From Pelagibacteraceae bacterium AG-470-G21 (GTDB lineage Bacteria; Pseudomonadota; Alphaproteobacteria; Pelagibacterales; Pelagibacteraceae): a stretch of 64,000 nucleotides of DNA. Below the pieces are notes generated by a model that worked only from the letters and a program-made list of their open reading frames with translations, did no database searches and had not been told where the DNA came from. The translations under genes and the position numbers were made by a program. The stretch is from positions 1 to 64,000 of the forward strand of contig QCSH01000007.1 of assembly GCA_003211555.1 (NCBI GenBank). The letters are read 5' to 3'. Of this stretch, positions 1-9,168 are shown piece by piece. Every line of letters starts with the position of its first letter. Position 1 is the stretch's first letter.

Positions 1-311
1 ACGCTGATTTCCAAGCTGATGTTTGGACTCAAATTGGTTGGGATAAAGATATTGCTCAATCATATGTTGATACTCTTGCGCAAATGGAAAAAAGTAAAAA
101 TAGAGTATTTCCATTGAGAGTTCCTGGAACTTTTGAGTTTAATGCTGCTTTAGCAACAGCTGCTGCAAAAGCACTTGCTGGGCAATTATCTCCACAAGCT
201 GCTTTAGATGAAGCTGCTAAACAGTGGAATGATATACTTAACAGAGTAGGAAAAGATAATGTAAGAAAAGCCTATGCTGTTGGTGTAGCAATGGAAGACA
301 ATAAACAATAA
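1..311 (+). CDS. ABC transporter extracellular solute-binding protein, C-terminal part (truncated by window start)
   Basis: Open frame runs from position 3 through the listed ORF (ADFQADVWTQIGWDKDIAQSYVDTLAQMEKSKNRVFPLRVPG...); immediately upstream of two ABC permeases and two ATPases. Confidence 0.7.
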   Translation, partial: ADFQADVWTQIGWDKDIAQSYVDTLAQMEKSKNRVFPLRVPGTFEFNAALATAAAKALAGQLSPQAALDEAAKQWNDILNRVGKDNVRKAYAVGVAMEDNKQ

Positions 312-322
312 AAAATTGAAGT

Positions 323-348
323 GTGTGGCCGTTATCTAACGGCCACAC
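323..348 (+). terminator. Intercistronic hairpin between solute-binding protein and permease genes (stability/attenuation element; no T-run)
   Basis: GTGTGGCCGTTA-TC-TAACGGCCACAC, 12-nt perfect inverted repeat (about 11 bp plus 4-nt loop); followed by TTAAAAAAAA rather than a U-tract. Confidence 0.6.
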
Positions 349-376
349 TTAAAAAAAATCCAAAAAAAAATAAAGT

Positions 377-1243
377 ATGAATTTTAAACACAAGTTTGTT
401 TTTCTATTTCCTGGACTGTTCGTACTTATTGGCATTTTAATTTTTCCTATAATATTTACAATTAGGCTTAGCCTTTCTGGCTGGAATAGTTACACACCAG
501 AAATGAACTTTATAGGTATAACGAATTATATAAGACTATTCACAGATGACCCAAGATTTTGGGAATCATTTTTTAGATTAAGCTTTTTATCAGTAACAAC
601 AGTAGTTCTCCAATATATTATTGGATTTGCTCTGGCCATGATGGTTTGGAGGGATATAAAATTTAAGAGATTTTTTAGAGTAATTTTTCTAATACCAATG
701 ATGACAACCCCAGTAATAATGACAGTTATTTGGAGAACTTTTTTTCACGAGTCTTTAGGTCCTGTTAATGATCTTTTGGGAGGCTTAGGAGTGAAACCAA
801 TACTTTGGTTGAGTGATCCTGTGATTGCAAAATTTACAGTTATAATTGTTGAAGTTTGGCAATGGACGCCTTTTATGTTTTTACTTTTATTAGCCGGACT
901 TTTATCACTTCCTAAAGAACCATTTTTAGCAGCAGCGATTGACGGTGCTAGTCCATTTAGAAAATTTGTTTATGTAACTTTTCCCTTAATGGCGCCAATC
1001 TCAATTGGAGCAATAATAATAAGACTAATTGAGGCTTCAAAAATTATGGATACAGTATTTGTTTTAACATCTGGTGGACCAGGAACTGCCACTGAAACAT
1101 CAAGTTTTTATATTTATATTAAAGGATTAAGAGAATTTCAAATGGGATATGCAGCAACACTTTCTTTCACATATCTAGTTATCATGATTATAAGTCTGAC
1201 AATAATTGCTAAAGTTTTAACAAAATTAATGATCAAGGAATAA
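377..1243 (+). CDS. Carbohydrate/polyol ABC transporter permease (MalF/UgpA-like)
   Basis: 288 aa, multiple TM segments, EAA-type motif region EPFLAAAIDGASPFRKFVYVTFPLMAP. Confidence 0.85.
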   Translation: MNFKHKFVFLFPGLFVLIGILIFPIIFTIRLSLSGWNSYTPEMNFIGITNYIRLFTDDPRFWESFFRLSFLSVTTVVLQYIIGFALAMMVWRDIKFKRFFRVIFLIPMMTTPVIMTVIWRTFFHESLGPVNDLLGGLGVKPILWLSDPVIAKFTVIIVEVWQWTPFMFLLLLAGLLSLPKEPFLAAAIDGASPFRKFVYVTFPLMAPISIGAIIIRLIEASKIMDTVFVLTSGGPGTATETSSFYIYIKGLREFQMGYAATLSFTYLVIMIISLTIIAKVLTKLMIKE

Positions 1244-1245
1244 AT

Positions 1246-2094
1246 ATGACAAAACTTTATACTTTTCTTAAATATTTCTTTATTACTTTTTGGACTGTGT
1301 TTGTTGTTGCGCCATTTTTATGGGCTGTATCAACCTCATTTAAAGATTTCCAGTCTGTAAATAGTAAAGTTACATATATACCTTGGTTAGATTTTGAACC
1401 AACATTGGAAGGTTGGAGGGTTTTAATTAAGTCACCAGCAAAAGGTGGAGTTGATATTGTTGAACCTTATTTTAATAGTATATTTGTAACTTGTACTGCG
1501 AGCCTTATCAGCATTGTACTTGGAACTTTAGCTGCTTATGCGTTGTCTAGATTTACCTTTAAGGCAGGGTTTGTTAGAAATAACGACATCACTTTCTTCT
1601 TTATTTCTCAAAGAATTATGCCTCCAATAGTACTATCGATTCCATTCTTTATTTTTTTGAGCACCATTGGATTATTAGACAGTTTGTTAGGATTAGTAGT
1701 TGTCTACATCGTTTTATTAATGCCAATAGCTGTTTGGATTATGGTAGATTTTTTTAATAGGGTACCCAAAGAGTTGGATGAAACAGCACTAATTGATGGA
1801 TGCAATCCTTACCAAGCATTTTATAAAGTTGTTTTACCAAACTCAATACCCGGTTTAATAGTTGCTGGAATGTTTTGTATTATATTTGGATGGATAGATT
1901 TCTTTTTTGCATTTATTTTAACATTTACTGAAGTACAATTGTTACCAGTAAAGGTTGTTGCACTTAACTCATCAATAACACCATGGTGGAGCCTTTCGGC
2001 ATCAGCTTTAGTCTCAGTTGCACCTTTAATCATTGTTGCGTTTGTAGTTGAAAGATATCTATCAAAAGGAAATTTATCAGGAGCATTAAAATAA
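1246..2094 (+). CDS. Carbohydrate/polyol ABC transporter permease (MalG/UgpE-like)
   Basis: 282 aa, EAA motif KELDETALIDGCNPYQAFYKVVLPNSIPGLI. Confidence 0.85.
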   Translation: MTKLYTFLKYFFITFWTVFVVAPFLWAVSTSFKDFQSVNSKVTYIPWLDFEPTLEGWRVLIKSPAKGGVDIVEPYFNSIFVTCTASLISIVLGTLAAYALSRFTFKAGFVRNNDITFFFISQRIMPPIVLSIPFFIFLSTIGLLDSLLGLVVVYIVLLMPIAVWIMVDFFNRVPKELDETALIDGCNPYQAFYKVVLPNSIPGLIVAGMFCIIFGWIDFFFAFILTFTEVQLLPVKVVALNSSITPWWSLSASALVSVAPLIIVAFVVERYLSKGNLSGALK

Positions 2095-3173
2095 TGAATT
2101 TAATTGGAGAGAAAATTTCTTATAAACCTGATGAGCAATTTCATTTAAATGATGTCTCGTTTAATTTTAAAAAAGGTAATTTGTATACAATTTTAGGCAG
2201 GACTTTATCTGGCAAAACTACACTTTTAAAAACAATTGCAGGATTATTAAATCCGGATCAAGGCTCAATTTCTTTTGAGGAAAAAGACTTTATTAAAATA
2301 CCAGTTTGGGAACGAAATGTTGCTATGGTCTATCAACAATTTATTAATTATCCTCATTTGAATGTTTATGAAAATATTACTTTCCCATTGGTGCAAAGAA
2401 AACTAAGTGCGGAACAAATCAAAAGTGACGTAGATGAAGCTTTAAAAACTGTAGGATTGGTTGGTTTTGAGAACAGAAAAATTCAGGAATTATCAGGTGG
2501 GCAGCAGCAAAGAGTTGCACTTGCAAGGTCACTCGCTAAAAAGGCAAAAATATTATTATTGGATGAGCCTCTCGTCAACTTAGATTATAAATTGAGGGAG
2601 CAATTAAGAGAGGAATTTAAAAGAATCTTTTCTGAGGGATTGTCACAAGATACAATTTTAATTTATTCCACAACAGATCCTCAAGAGGTAATGGAGCTTA
2701 ATGGAGAAGTTATTGTATTAGATGAGGGCAAAGTATTACAAAAAGGTCCAGCAAAAGAAATTTTTGAAAATCCAACAAATTTAAAAGTTGCAGAGATATC
2801 AAATGATCCACCAATGAATGTTTTAAAAGGTTCAAAAAATTTAAAAAATCTAAACTTTGAGAATATTTTTTTAGAAATTCCAAATCATTTTAAAAATTTA
2901 GAAGATAAAGATTATAATTTTGGAATTAGAGCCTCAGAGGTAAAATTGGATGATAGTGGTGAAGAATTTGAGATAGAATTAGCAGAGATTAGTGGTTCAG
3001 AAACATTACTTCACTTAAAAAGAGGAAATTCAAAAATAATTGCTTTAATTGAGGAAGTAATGAATTTTAAAATTCATGAGAAGGTAAAAATAAAATTTAA
3101 TGAAAATAAGTTTTATGCTTTTGGAGAAGATGAAAAATTAGTTTCTTCACCATATGGAGGATCGAATGGCTAA
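2094..3173 (+). CDS. ABC transporter ATP-binding protein 1 (GlpS-like; degenerate H-loop)
   Basis: Walker A GRTLSGKTT, signature LSGGQQQR, Walker B ILLLDEP; H-loop reads YSTTDPQEV (His replaced). Confidence 0.85.
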   Translation: MNLIGEKISYKPDEQFHLNDVSFNFKKGNLYTILGRTLSGKTTLLKTIAGLLNPDQGSISFEEKDFIKIPVWERNVAMVYQQFINYPHLNVYENITFPLVQRKLSAEQIKSDVDEALKTVGLVGFENRKIQELSGGQQQRVALARSLAKKAKILLLDEPLVNLDYKLREQLREEFKRIFSEGLSQDTILIYSTTDPQEVMELNGEVIVLDEGKVLQKGPAKEIFENPTNLKVAEISNDPPMNVLKGSKNLKNLNFENIFLEIPNHFKNLEDKDYNFGIRASEVKLDDSGEEFEIELAEISGSETLLHLKRGNSKIIALIEEVMNFKIHEKVKIKFNENKFYAFGEDEKLVSSPYGGSNG

Positions 3174-4239
3174 AATTGATTTGTCTGAAATCTCTCACAC
3201 TTATAATCCATTGGACTCAAAACCGACTTATGCTCTTAATCCTTTTTCAATGACATGGGAAAATGGCAAGCGATATGCGATTTTGGGACCTTCTGGTTGT
3301 GGAAAAACTACAATGTTAAACATAGTTTCTGGATTAGTGAGACCTTCTAAAGGTGAAATATTATTCGATGACAATCCTGTAACTGATTTAAAAACAGAAG
3401 ATAGAAATATTGCCCAAGTTTTCCAGTTCCCAGTAATTTACAATACTATGACTGTTTATGATAATTTAGCTTTTCCACTAAGATGCAGGGAATTTACAAA
3501 AGAAAAAATTGAAGAAAGAGTAAAAGCAGTTTCAGATACTTTAAACCTATCTTCATTTTTAAGCTCACCTGCTAGAAAATTAACAGCTGATCAAAAGCAA
3601 CTTATTTCCTTAGGTAGAGGCTTGGTTCGAGAAGATGTTGCGGCCGTTTTAATGGATGAACCTCTTACAGTAATTGACCCAGATTTAAAATTTAGACTTA
3701 GAAGAAACTTAAAAGAAATTAATGAACAATACAAAACTACATTAGTTTATGTAACTCATGATCAAAATGAAGCTATGACTTTTGCAGAAAATATAATTGT
3801 TATGGATCAAGGAGAAATTGTGCAAGTTGGTTTGCCTAAAGATTTATTTGAAAGACCTAAAACGACTTTTGTAGGTTATTTTATTGGATCACCAGCAATG
3901 AATTTGTTTGACTCCGAAGTTCTGACAGATTTTGAAGTTAAAGTTGAAAGCATAAAGATAAAAACGAATTCTAATCTTTCAAAACTTAAAGATAAAAAAG
4001 TTAAATTAGGAGTAAGGTCAGAATTCATTGATATTGCAGAAAATGAAGGAGAAAACACTTTTAAAGCTAGAGTAAATAGAGTTGAAGATTTTGGAAATTT
4101 TAAACTTATAACTGCAAATATTGGTTCTAAGGTAATTAAATCAAAAATTGAAAGAGAAAAACCTGTAACTGAAGGACAGGTAAATTTATATATACCGCCT
4201 GAAAAATGTTGCGTATATGTTGACGATAAGCTGATATAA
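3166..4239 (+). CDS. ABC transporter ATP-binding protein 2 (GlpT-like; degenerate signature motif)
   Basis: Walker A GPSGCGKTT, Walker B VLMDEP, H-loop VTHDQNEA, signature reads LTADQKQ. Start set at 3166 because GGAGG (3156-3160) sits 5 nt upstream. Confidence 0.85.
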   Translation: MAKIDLSEISHTYNPLDSKPTYALNPFSMTWENGKRYAILGPSGCGKTTMLNIVSGLVRPSKGEILFDDNPVTDLKTEDRNIAQVFQFPVIYNTMTVYDNLAFPLRCREFTKEKIEERVKAVSDTLNLSSFLSSPARKLTADQKQLISLGRGLVREDVAAVLMDEPLTVIDPDLKFRLRRNLKEINEQYKTTLVYVTHDQNEAMTFAENIIVMDQGEIVQVGLPKDLFERPKTTFVGYFIGSPAMNLFDSEVLTDFEVKVESIKIKTNSNLSKLKDKKVKLGVRSEFIDIAENEGENTFKARVNRVEDFGNFKLITANIGSKVIKSKIEREKPVTEGQVNLYIPPEKCCVYVDDKLI

Positions 4240-4257
4240 TTCAATCTAAGATTGAAT
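4239..4257. repeat. Perfect inverted repeat ATTCAATCT-A-AGATTGAAT (candidate operator or weak hairpin)
   Basis: Read directly from sequence; lies between the ABC operon and the TRAP-1 operon. Confidence 0.5.
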
Positions 4258-4319
4258 ATTATTAATTAAAGTCATTTTAAGAAAGACTCATACATATTTA
4301 TATGCTTTATTTATAAGTA

Positions 4320-4345
4320 GTTAATTAACTTAAGAGGAGAAATAT
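4320..4345 (+). promoter_or_regulatory. Conserved 5' leader of TRAP-1 SBP gene (GTTAATTAAC palindrome + AGGAGA RBS)
   Basis: AGTTAATTAACTTAAGAGGAGAAATAT; near-identical to the sequence before the gene at 9169. Confidence 0.6.
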
Positions 4346-5503
4346 ATGGTTAAAGAAAAAAAATCATTGAAGGGTAAAATACCTTCAAGAAGAAAGTTCT
4401 TTAAAGCAGCAGCAGCGACTGGTGCAGCAGCAACAGCAGCTGTAGCTATGCCAAACCTAGCACTAGGTGGAGGTCACACAACACTTAAGATGCAAGCGGC
4501 TTGGCCTAGTGGAGCCAACATATTCTTTGAGATGGCAGGAGATTACTGCAAAATGGTCGAAGATATGTCAGGTGGTACACTAAAAATTGATCTGCAACCC
4601 GTTGGAGCAGTTGTAAAGACTGGTGAAATCGGAGAAGCTGTAAGTGATGGTGTGCTTGATATGGGTCACTGGGTTACAGCTTATTGGTATGGAAAGAACC
4701 CTGCAGCATCACTTTTTGGAACAGGTCCATCTTATGGTCTTTCATCTCAAGAAGTTATGGGATGGATGGAAGAAGGTGGTGGAAGAGCATTGTATGAGGA
4801 AACACTTGCCAAAGTCGGCTATGACTATGTTGGAGTTTTTGCGATGCCTATGCCTGCTCAACCGTTTGGTTGGTTCAAAAAGAATGTAACAAAAGCATCT
4901 GATGTAAAAGGTATGAAGTATAGAACAGTTGGTCTTGCAACTAACGTTCTTACAGCAATGGGAATGGTCGTTAGACAATTACCAGGTGGTGAAATACAAC
5001 CAGCTATGAAAACTGGTTTGATTGAAGCAGCTGAGTTTAACAACCCTACTTCAGACTCTCAGTTTGGTATGCAAGATGTTTCTAAGCATTATCACTTAGG
5101 ATCATTTCACCAATCTCAAGAGATGTTTGAAATACCAATCAATAAAAAAACTTTTAATAGTTTGTCACCTGCACACCAAGCAATTTTAAAAAATGCTTCG
5201 TATGCTGCAAATACTGCAAACTACTTCAAAGCTTTGGTAAGATATTCAGCTGATTTATCTAAATTGATGAATGAGCACAAAGTAAATGTTTACCAAACTT
5301 CTGATGCAATTCTTGCAGAACAATTAAAAGGTTGGGATAAAGTTATTGGTGATTTTGCTGGTAAGGATCCATTCTTTAAGAAGGTAGTAGATTCACAAAA
5401 AGCTTACGCTAAAAGAGTAATGAAATACTTACTAATGAATCAGCCTAATTACAGACTTGCTTATGAAAATGAGTTTGGTCCTTTAGGTAAAGTAAAAATC
5501 TAA
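4346..5503 (+). CDS. TRAP transporter solute-binding protein (DctP family), Tat-type signal
   Basis: 385 aa; SRRKFFKAAAATG signal; DctP-like body; followed by DctQ and DctM genes. Confidence 0.88.
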   Translation: MVKEKKSLKGKIPSRRKFFKAAAATGAAATAAVAMPNLALGGGHTTLKMQAAWPSGANIFFEMAGDYCKMVEDMSGGTLKIDLQPVGAVVKTGEIGEAVSDGVLDMGHWVTAYWYGKNPAASLFGTGPSYGLSSQEVMGWMEEGGGRALYEETLAKVGYDYVGVFAMPMPAQPFGWFKKNVTKASDVKGMKYRTVGLATNVLTAMGMVVRQLPGGEIQPAMKTGLIEAAEFNNPTSDSQFGMQDVSKHYHLGSFHQSQEMFEIPINKKTFNSLSPAHQAILKNASYAANTANYFKALVRYSADLSKLMNEHKVNVYQTSDAILAEQLKGWDKVIGDFAGKDPFFKKVVDSQKAYAKRVMKYLLMNQPNYRLAYENEFGPLGKVKI

Positions 5504-5526
5504 GGCAAAACAACAATTAAAAAATT

Positions 5527-5551
5527 AAAGGGGGCTTTTAGCCCCCTTTTT
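5527..5551 (+). terminator. Rho-independent terminator / attenuator between dctP-like and dctQ-like genes
   Basis: AAAGGGGGCT-TTT-AGCCCCCTTTTT. Confidence 0.85.
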
Positions 5552-5592
5552 AATAATTGATTAAATTTAATAAATCACGATAAATTAAGCTG

Positions 5593-6180
5593 ATGCATTC
5601 ATTTATAAAATTTGCAGATACATTGAGCTCATCAATGGGAAAAGCATTTTCATGGTGCATTGTAATATTGATGGGAGGGACTTGTTATGAAGTAGTCATG
5701 GCATATGTATTTAATGCTCCCACTTTATGGAATTTTGACTTCAGTTTACAAATGTATGGTGCAATTTTTATGATGGCAGGAGCTTATACTCTATCTACTG
5801 AGGCACATGTGAGAGGTGATGTAATATATAGATTGTTTCCAACTAAAGTTCAGGCATGGATAGATCTTGTATTGTATTTTATTTTCTTTTTTCCTGGTGT
5901 CATTGCACTTGGATTTTATGGATATGAGTATGCCGCTAAAGCTTGGATGATAAAAGAAACTAGCTGGAATAGTCCGGCACAAATTCAAATTTATATGGCT
6001 AAATCATTAATCCCTCTTTCTGGAGCTTTATTAACTGTTCAAGGAGTTAGTGAAGTCTTTAGAGCAATTATTTGTATAAATACAGGAAAGTGGCCTGAAA
6101 GATTATCAACCGATGCAGAAGAGACAGAAAAAGTTTTAATGAGAACATCTCAAAAGGACGACAAAGCAGATGTTATTTAG
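5593..6180 (+). CDS. TRAP transporter small permease (DctQ family)
   Basis: 195 aa, 4 TM-like segments, STEAHVRGDVIYRLFP motif. Confidence 0.85.
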   Translation: MHSFIKFADTLSSSMGKAFSWCIVILMGGTCYEVVMAYVFNAPTLWNFDFSLQMYGAIFMMAGAYTLSTEAHVRGDVIYRLFPTKVQAWIDLVLYFIFFFPGVIALGFYGYEYAAKAWMIKETSWNSPAQIQIYMAKSLIPLSGALLTVQGVSEVFRAIICINTGKWPERLSTDAEETEKVLMRTSQKDDKADVI

Positions 6181-7531
6181 TTTAACAAATCCAGAAATAG
6201 CAATTTTAATGATGGTGATATTTTTATTCGCTGTGTTACTTGGTTTTCCAATAGCATTTACATTAATGGCTATGGGTCTTGGTTTTGGTTATTATGCTTA
6301 TTTTGATCCTTCAAGGATGGATCATTTGTTTGATAATAGAATTTTTAAACTATTTGTCCAAAACACCTATTCTGTCATGGACAATCACGTCCTCACCGCC
6401 GTACCGTTATTTCTTTTTATGGGCTATTTAGTTGAGAGGGCAGGAATAGTTGCAAGACTATTTTATGCTATAAGACTTGCCTCTCACTCTTTGCCGGCTT
6501 CAATGGCTGTAGCTGCACTTGTAACTTGTACTTTGTTTTCAACAGCAACAGGTATCATTGGGGCAGTTGTAACCCTAATGGGTTTATTGGCTTGGCCTGC
6601 AATGGTTAAGGCGGGATATGACAAAAAATTTGCATCTGGTGTCATATGTGCAGGTGGATGTTTAGGAATTTTAATTCCACCAAGTATCATGCTTATAGTA
6701 TATGCAGTAATTGCTCAGCTTTCCCCATTAAGATTATTTGCAGCGGCTATATTTCCAGGATTGATGTTAGCTGGATTATATATTGTTTATGCTGTAACTT
6801 TAGCTTACTTAAATCCATCTATAGCACCTAAACCACCAAAAGAGGAAATTCCTCCAAGGTCTGTTATATTAAAAGAGGTATTAGTATCTTTTCTTCCTCT
6901 ATTTTCTCTTATAATTTTAGTGCTGGGTAGTATTCTTGCTGGGTTAGCAACACCGGCTGAAGCTGCTGGAGTTGGAGCATTTGGAGCATTAGTTTTATCT
7001 TTCTTTTATAAATCTTTAAAATGGAAAAATTTTAAAGAGTCAGTTTTTCTCACAGCAAAAACAACCGCAATGATTATGTGGCTGTTTATTGGTTCATGGA
7101 CGTTTGCATCTGTGTTCTCATATTTGGGTGGTCATGAAGTTTTCGAACATTTTTTTAAATCAATGGATATCAAACCTTGGCAGTTTCTAGTTATTACCCA
7201 AATAATAATTTTTTTATTGGGCTGGCCTTTGGAATGGACTGAAATATTAATTATTTTTGTTCCAATATTTTTACCTCTAGTAGAATTCTTTGGAGTTAAT
7301 CCATATTTTTTTGCAATGTTAATTGCTTTAAATTTACAGACTTCATTTTTAACTCCCCCCATGGCCATGTCTGCTTATTACTTAAAAGGTGTTCAATCTA
7401 AAAACGTTCAACTTATCGAAATTTTTAAAGGAATTATGCCATTCCTTGCAATTGTTATTTTAGCAATGGTTTTGATGTATCTGTTTCCAGGAATAGCATT
7501 ATGGTTGCCAGAAAAATTATTTGCTAATTAA
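6170..7531 (+). CDS. TRAP transporter large permease (DctM family)
   Basis: 453 aa; ATGIIGAVVTLMGLLAWPAM, GCLGILIPPSIMLIVYA, LQTSFLTPPMAMSAYYLKGV motifs; 11-nt overlap with dctQ. Confidence 0.92.
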   Translation: MLFSLTNPEIAILMMVIFLFAVLLGFPIAFTLMAMGLGFGYYAYFDPSRMDHLFDNRIFKLFVQNTYSVMDNHVLTAVPLFLFMGYLVERAGIVARLFYAIRLASHSLPASMAVAALVTCTLFSTATGIIGAVVTLMGLLAWPAMVKAGYDKKFASGVICAGGCLGILIPPSIMLIVYAVIAQLSPLRLFAAAIFPGLMLAGLYIVYAVTLAYLNPSIAPKPPKEEIPPRSVILKEVLVSFLPLFSLIILVLGSILAGLATPAEAAGVGAFGALVLSFFYKSLKWKNFKESVFLTAKTTAMIMWLFIGSWTFASVFSYLGGHEVFEHFFKSMDIKPWQFLVITQIIIFLLGWPLEWTEILIIFVPIFLPLVEFFGVNPYFFAMLIALNLQTSFLTPPMAMSAYYLKGVQSKNVQLIEIFKGIMPFLAIVILAMVLMYLFPGIALWLPEKLFAN

Positions 7532-7535
7532 TTCT

Positions 7536-8873
7536 ATGAATGAAATCTTGAATGTTTCAGTTGAAGAACTTTTAAACCAAGTTGCAAAATCACAAATTAC
7601 ATCAGTTGAAATTTGTAAAGCATTCATTGAGAGAATTGAAAAATTTGACAAAGATGTCAAAGCTTTTGCACATTTTGATAAAAAATTATTATTAGAAAAA
7701 GCAAAAGAGGCAGATGACTACAGAAAATCAGGTAAACCGATAGGCCCACTTCATGGTATTCCAGTAGCTGTAAAAGATATAATTGGGACTATAGATATGC
7801 CAACTGAATGTGGAACGCCTATTAGAAAAGGTAAATCTTATTCTCAAAATGCAGAAATTATAGATTTACTACATTCATCGGGGGCACTTATAATGGGTAA
7901 ATCAGAAACAACTGAATTGGCTTTCCTAAATCCATCTAGAACTAAAAATCCTCATGATTATTCAAGAACACCTGGTGGTTCATCAAGCGGTTCTGCTGCT
8001 GCAGTAGCATCTTATATGGCACCATTATCAATAGGTTCTCAAACAGGAGGATCAGTTATAAGACCAGCATCTTATTGTGGTGTTGTTGGGTACAAACCAT
8101 CTTATGGATTAATTTCTAGGAATGGTGTTCTTAAAACTTCAGAGAAACTAGATCATATAGGTGTGTTTGGAAAATCTGTTAAAGACGTGGCCTTACTAGC
8201 TAAAGTATTAATAAAGAAAGATTCATTTGATAAGGCAACAATCTATTTTTCATCAGAAAATTTTTTAAAAGCTATAGAAAAAGGTACATTATATGAGCCA
8301 AAATTTATTTTTTATAAAACTGAGTTTTGGAAAAATATTGAAAAAAAATCTAAAGAGTCTTTTGAATATTTTATAAAATCTTTCAAAAAAAATATCGAAG
8401 TATTTGATACACCATCATATTTTAAGGACATACACAAATATCACCAAATAATACATGAAACTGATTTAGCCAATAATTTTAGCGATTACTTTAAAAAGTA
8501 TAAAAATAAACTTTCAAAGATTATGCAAAAAGCAATCAGCAATGGTCAGAGACATTCAGCGAGAGATTACGCAGGAGCGATTGACTTCATGAATAGAAGT
8601 TACGAGTCTTATAAAGAAGTATTTGAAGATTATCATGGTGTACTTTCACCATCCAGTTCTGGTGTTGCTCCCAAAGGATTAAAAAGTACAGGAGGTGCTG
8701 AGTTTAATAAAGTTTGGTCATACATGGGTACACCATCGATTTCTCTTCCTTTACTTCAAGGTGAAAATAATTTACCATTAGGAGTTCAAGTAATTGGTCA
8801 AAAATATGATGACGAAAGATTTTTAACTGTTTCTGCTTGGCTGGAAAAACAAAGTAAAAAATTTGATGAGTAA
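7536..8873 (+). CDS. Amidase (GatA-like amidase signature family)
   Basis: Ser-Ser-Lys amidase core: VAVKDIIG, TPGGSSSGSAAAVAS, SIGSQTGGSVIRPASYCGVVGYKP. ATG 7536 preferred over the upstream TTG at 7521. Confidence 0.88.
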   Translation: MNEILNVSVEELLNQVAKSQITSVEICKAFIERIEKFDKDVKAFAHFDKKLLLEKAKEADDYRKSGKPIGPLHGIPVAVKDIIGTIDMPTECGTPIRKGKSYSQNAEIIDLLHSSGALIMGKSETTELAFLNPSRTKNPHDYSRTPGGSSSGSAAAVASYMAPLSIGSQTGGSVIRPASYCGVVGYKPSYGLISRNGVLKTSEKLDHIGVFGKSVKDVALLAKVLIKKDSFDKATIYFSSENFLKAIEKGTLYEPKFIFYKTEFWKNIEKKSKESFEYFIKSFKKNIEVFDTPSYFKDIHKYHQIIHETDLANNFSDYFKKYKNKLSKIMQKAISNGQRHSARDYAGAIDFMNRSYESYKEVFEDYHGVLSPSSSGVAPKGLKSTGGAEFNKVWSYMGTPSISLPLLQGENNLPLGVQVIGQKYDDERFLTVSAWLEKQSKKFDE

Positions 8874-9042
8874 ATTAACAACAATAATAGGTTTATCTTT
8901 CGCTATATTTTTCCTCATTGGTTTAGCGACCACTTTAACAAGATCAATGCTAATAGGTTTTTCTGACGTTCTGCCAGTTTACATACTGATGGGAATAGCT
9001 ATATCGATGATGATATACGAGGCATTTTTCGACAAAAAATAA
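8866..9042 (+). CDS. Small hydrophobic membrane protein, 58 aa (not in supplied ORF track)
   Basis: MSKLTTIIGLSFAIFFLIGLATTLTRSMLIGFSDVLPVYILMGIAISMMIYEAFFDKK; ATG overlaps the amidase stop (ATGAGTAA); two predicted TM segments. Confidence 0.6.
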   Translation: MSKLTTIIGLSFAIFFLIGLATTLTRSMLIGFSDVLPVYILMGIAISMMIYEAFFDKK

Positions 9043-9142
9043 GAAAAAATAGCATAAATTATACTACCTCAGATTGTATATATGTGAGATTGAGGCACTT
9101 TTCGTAATGACTCTAATTAACATATGTGTTTTATTTAATTTA

Positions 9143-9168
9143 GTTAATTAACTTAATGAGGAGAAATA
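9143..9168 (+). promoter_or_regulatory. Conserved 5' leader of TRAP-2 SBP gene (GTTAATTAAC palindrome + GAGGAGA RBS)
   Basis: AGTTAATTAACTTAATGAGGAGAAATA; matches the leader at 4320-4345. Confidence 0.6.

Noticed and set aside
3876-4244. 122-aa minus-strand ORF antisense to ATPase 2
   Set aside because: Fully overlaps a well-supported CDS, composition is a reverse-frame artefact, no recognisable domain.
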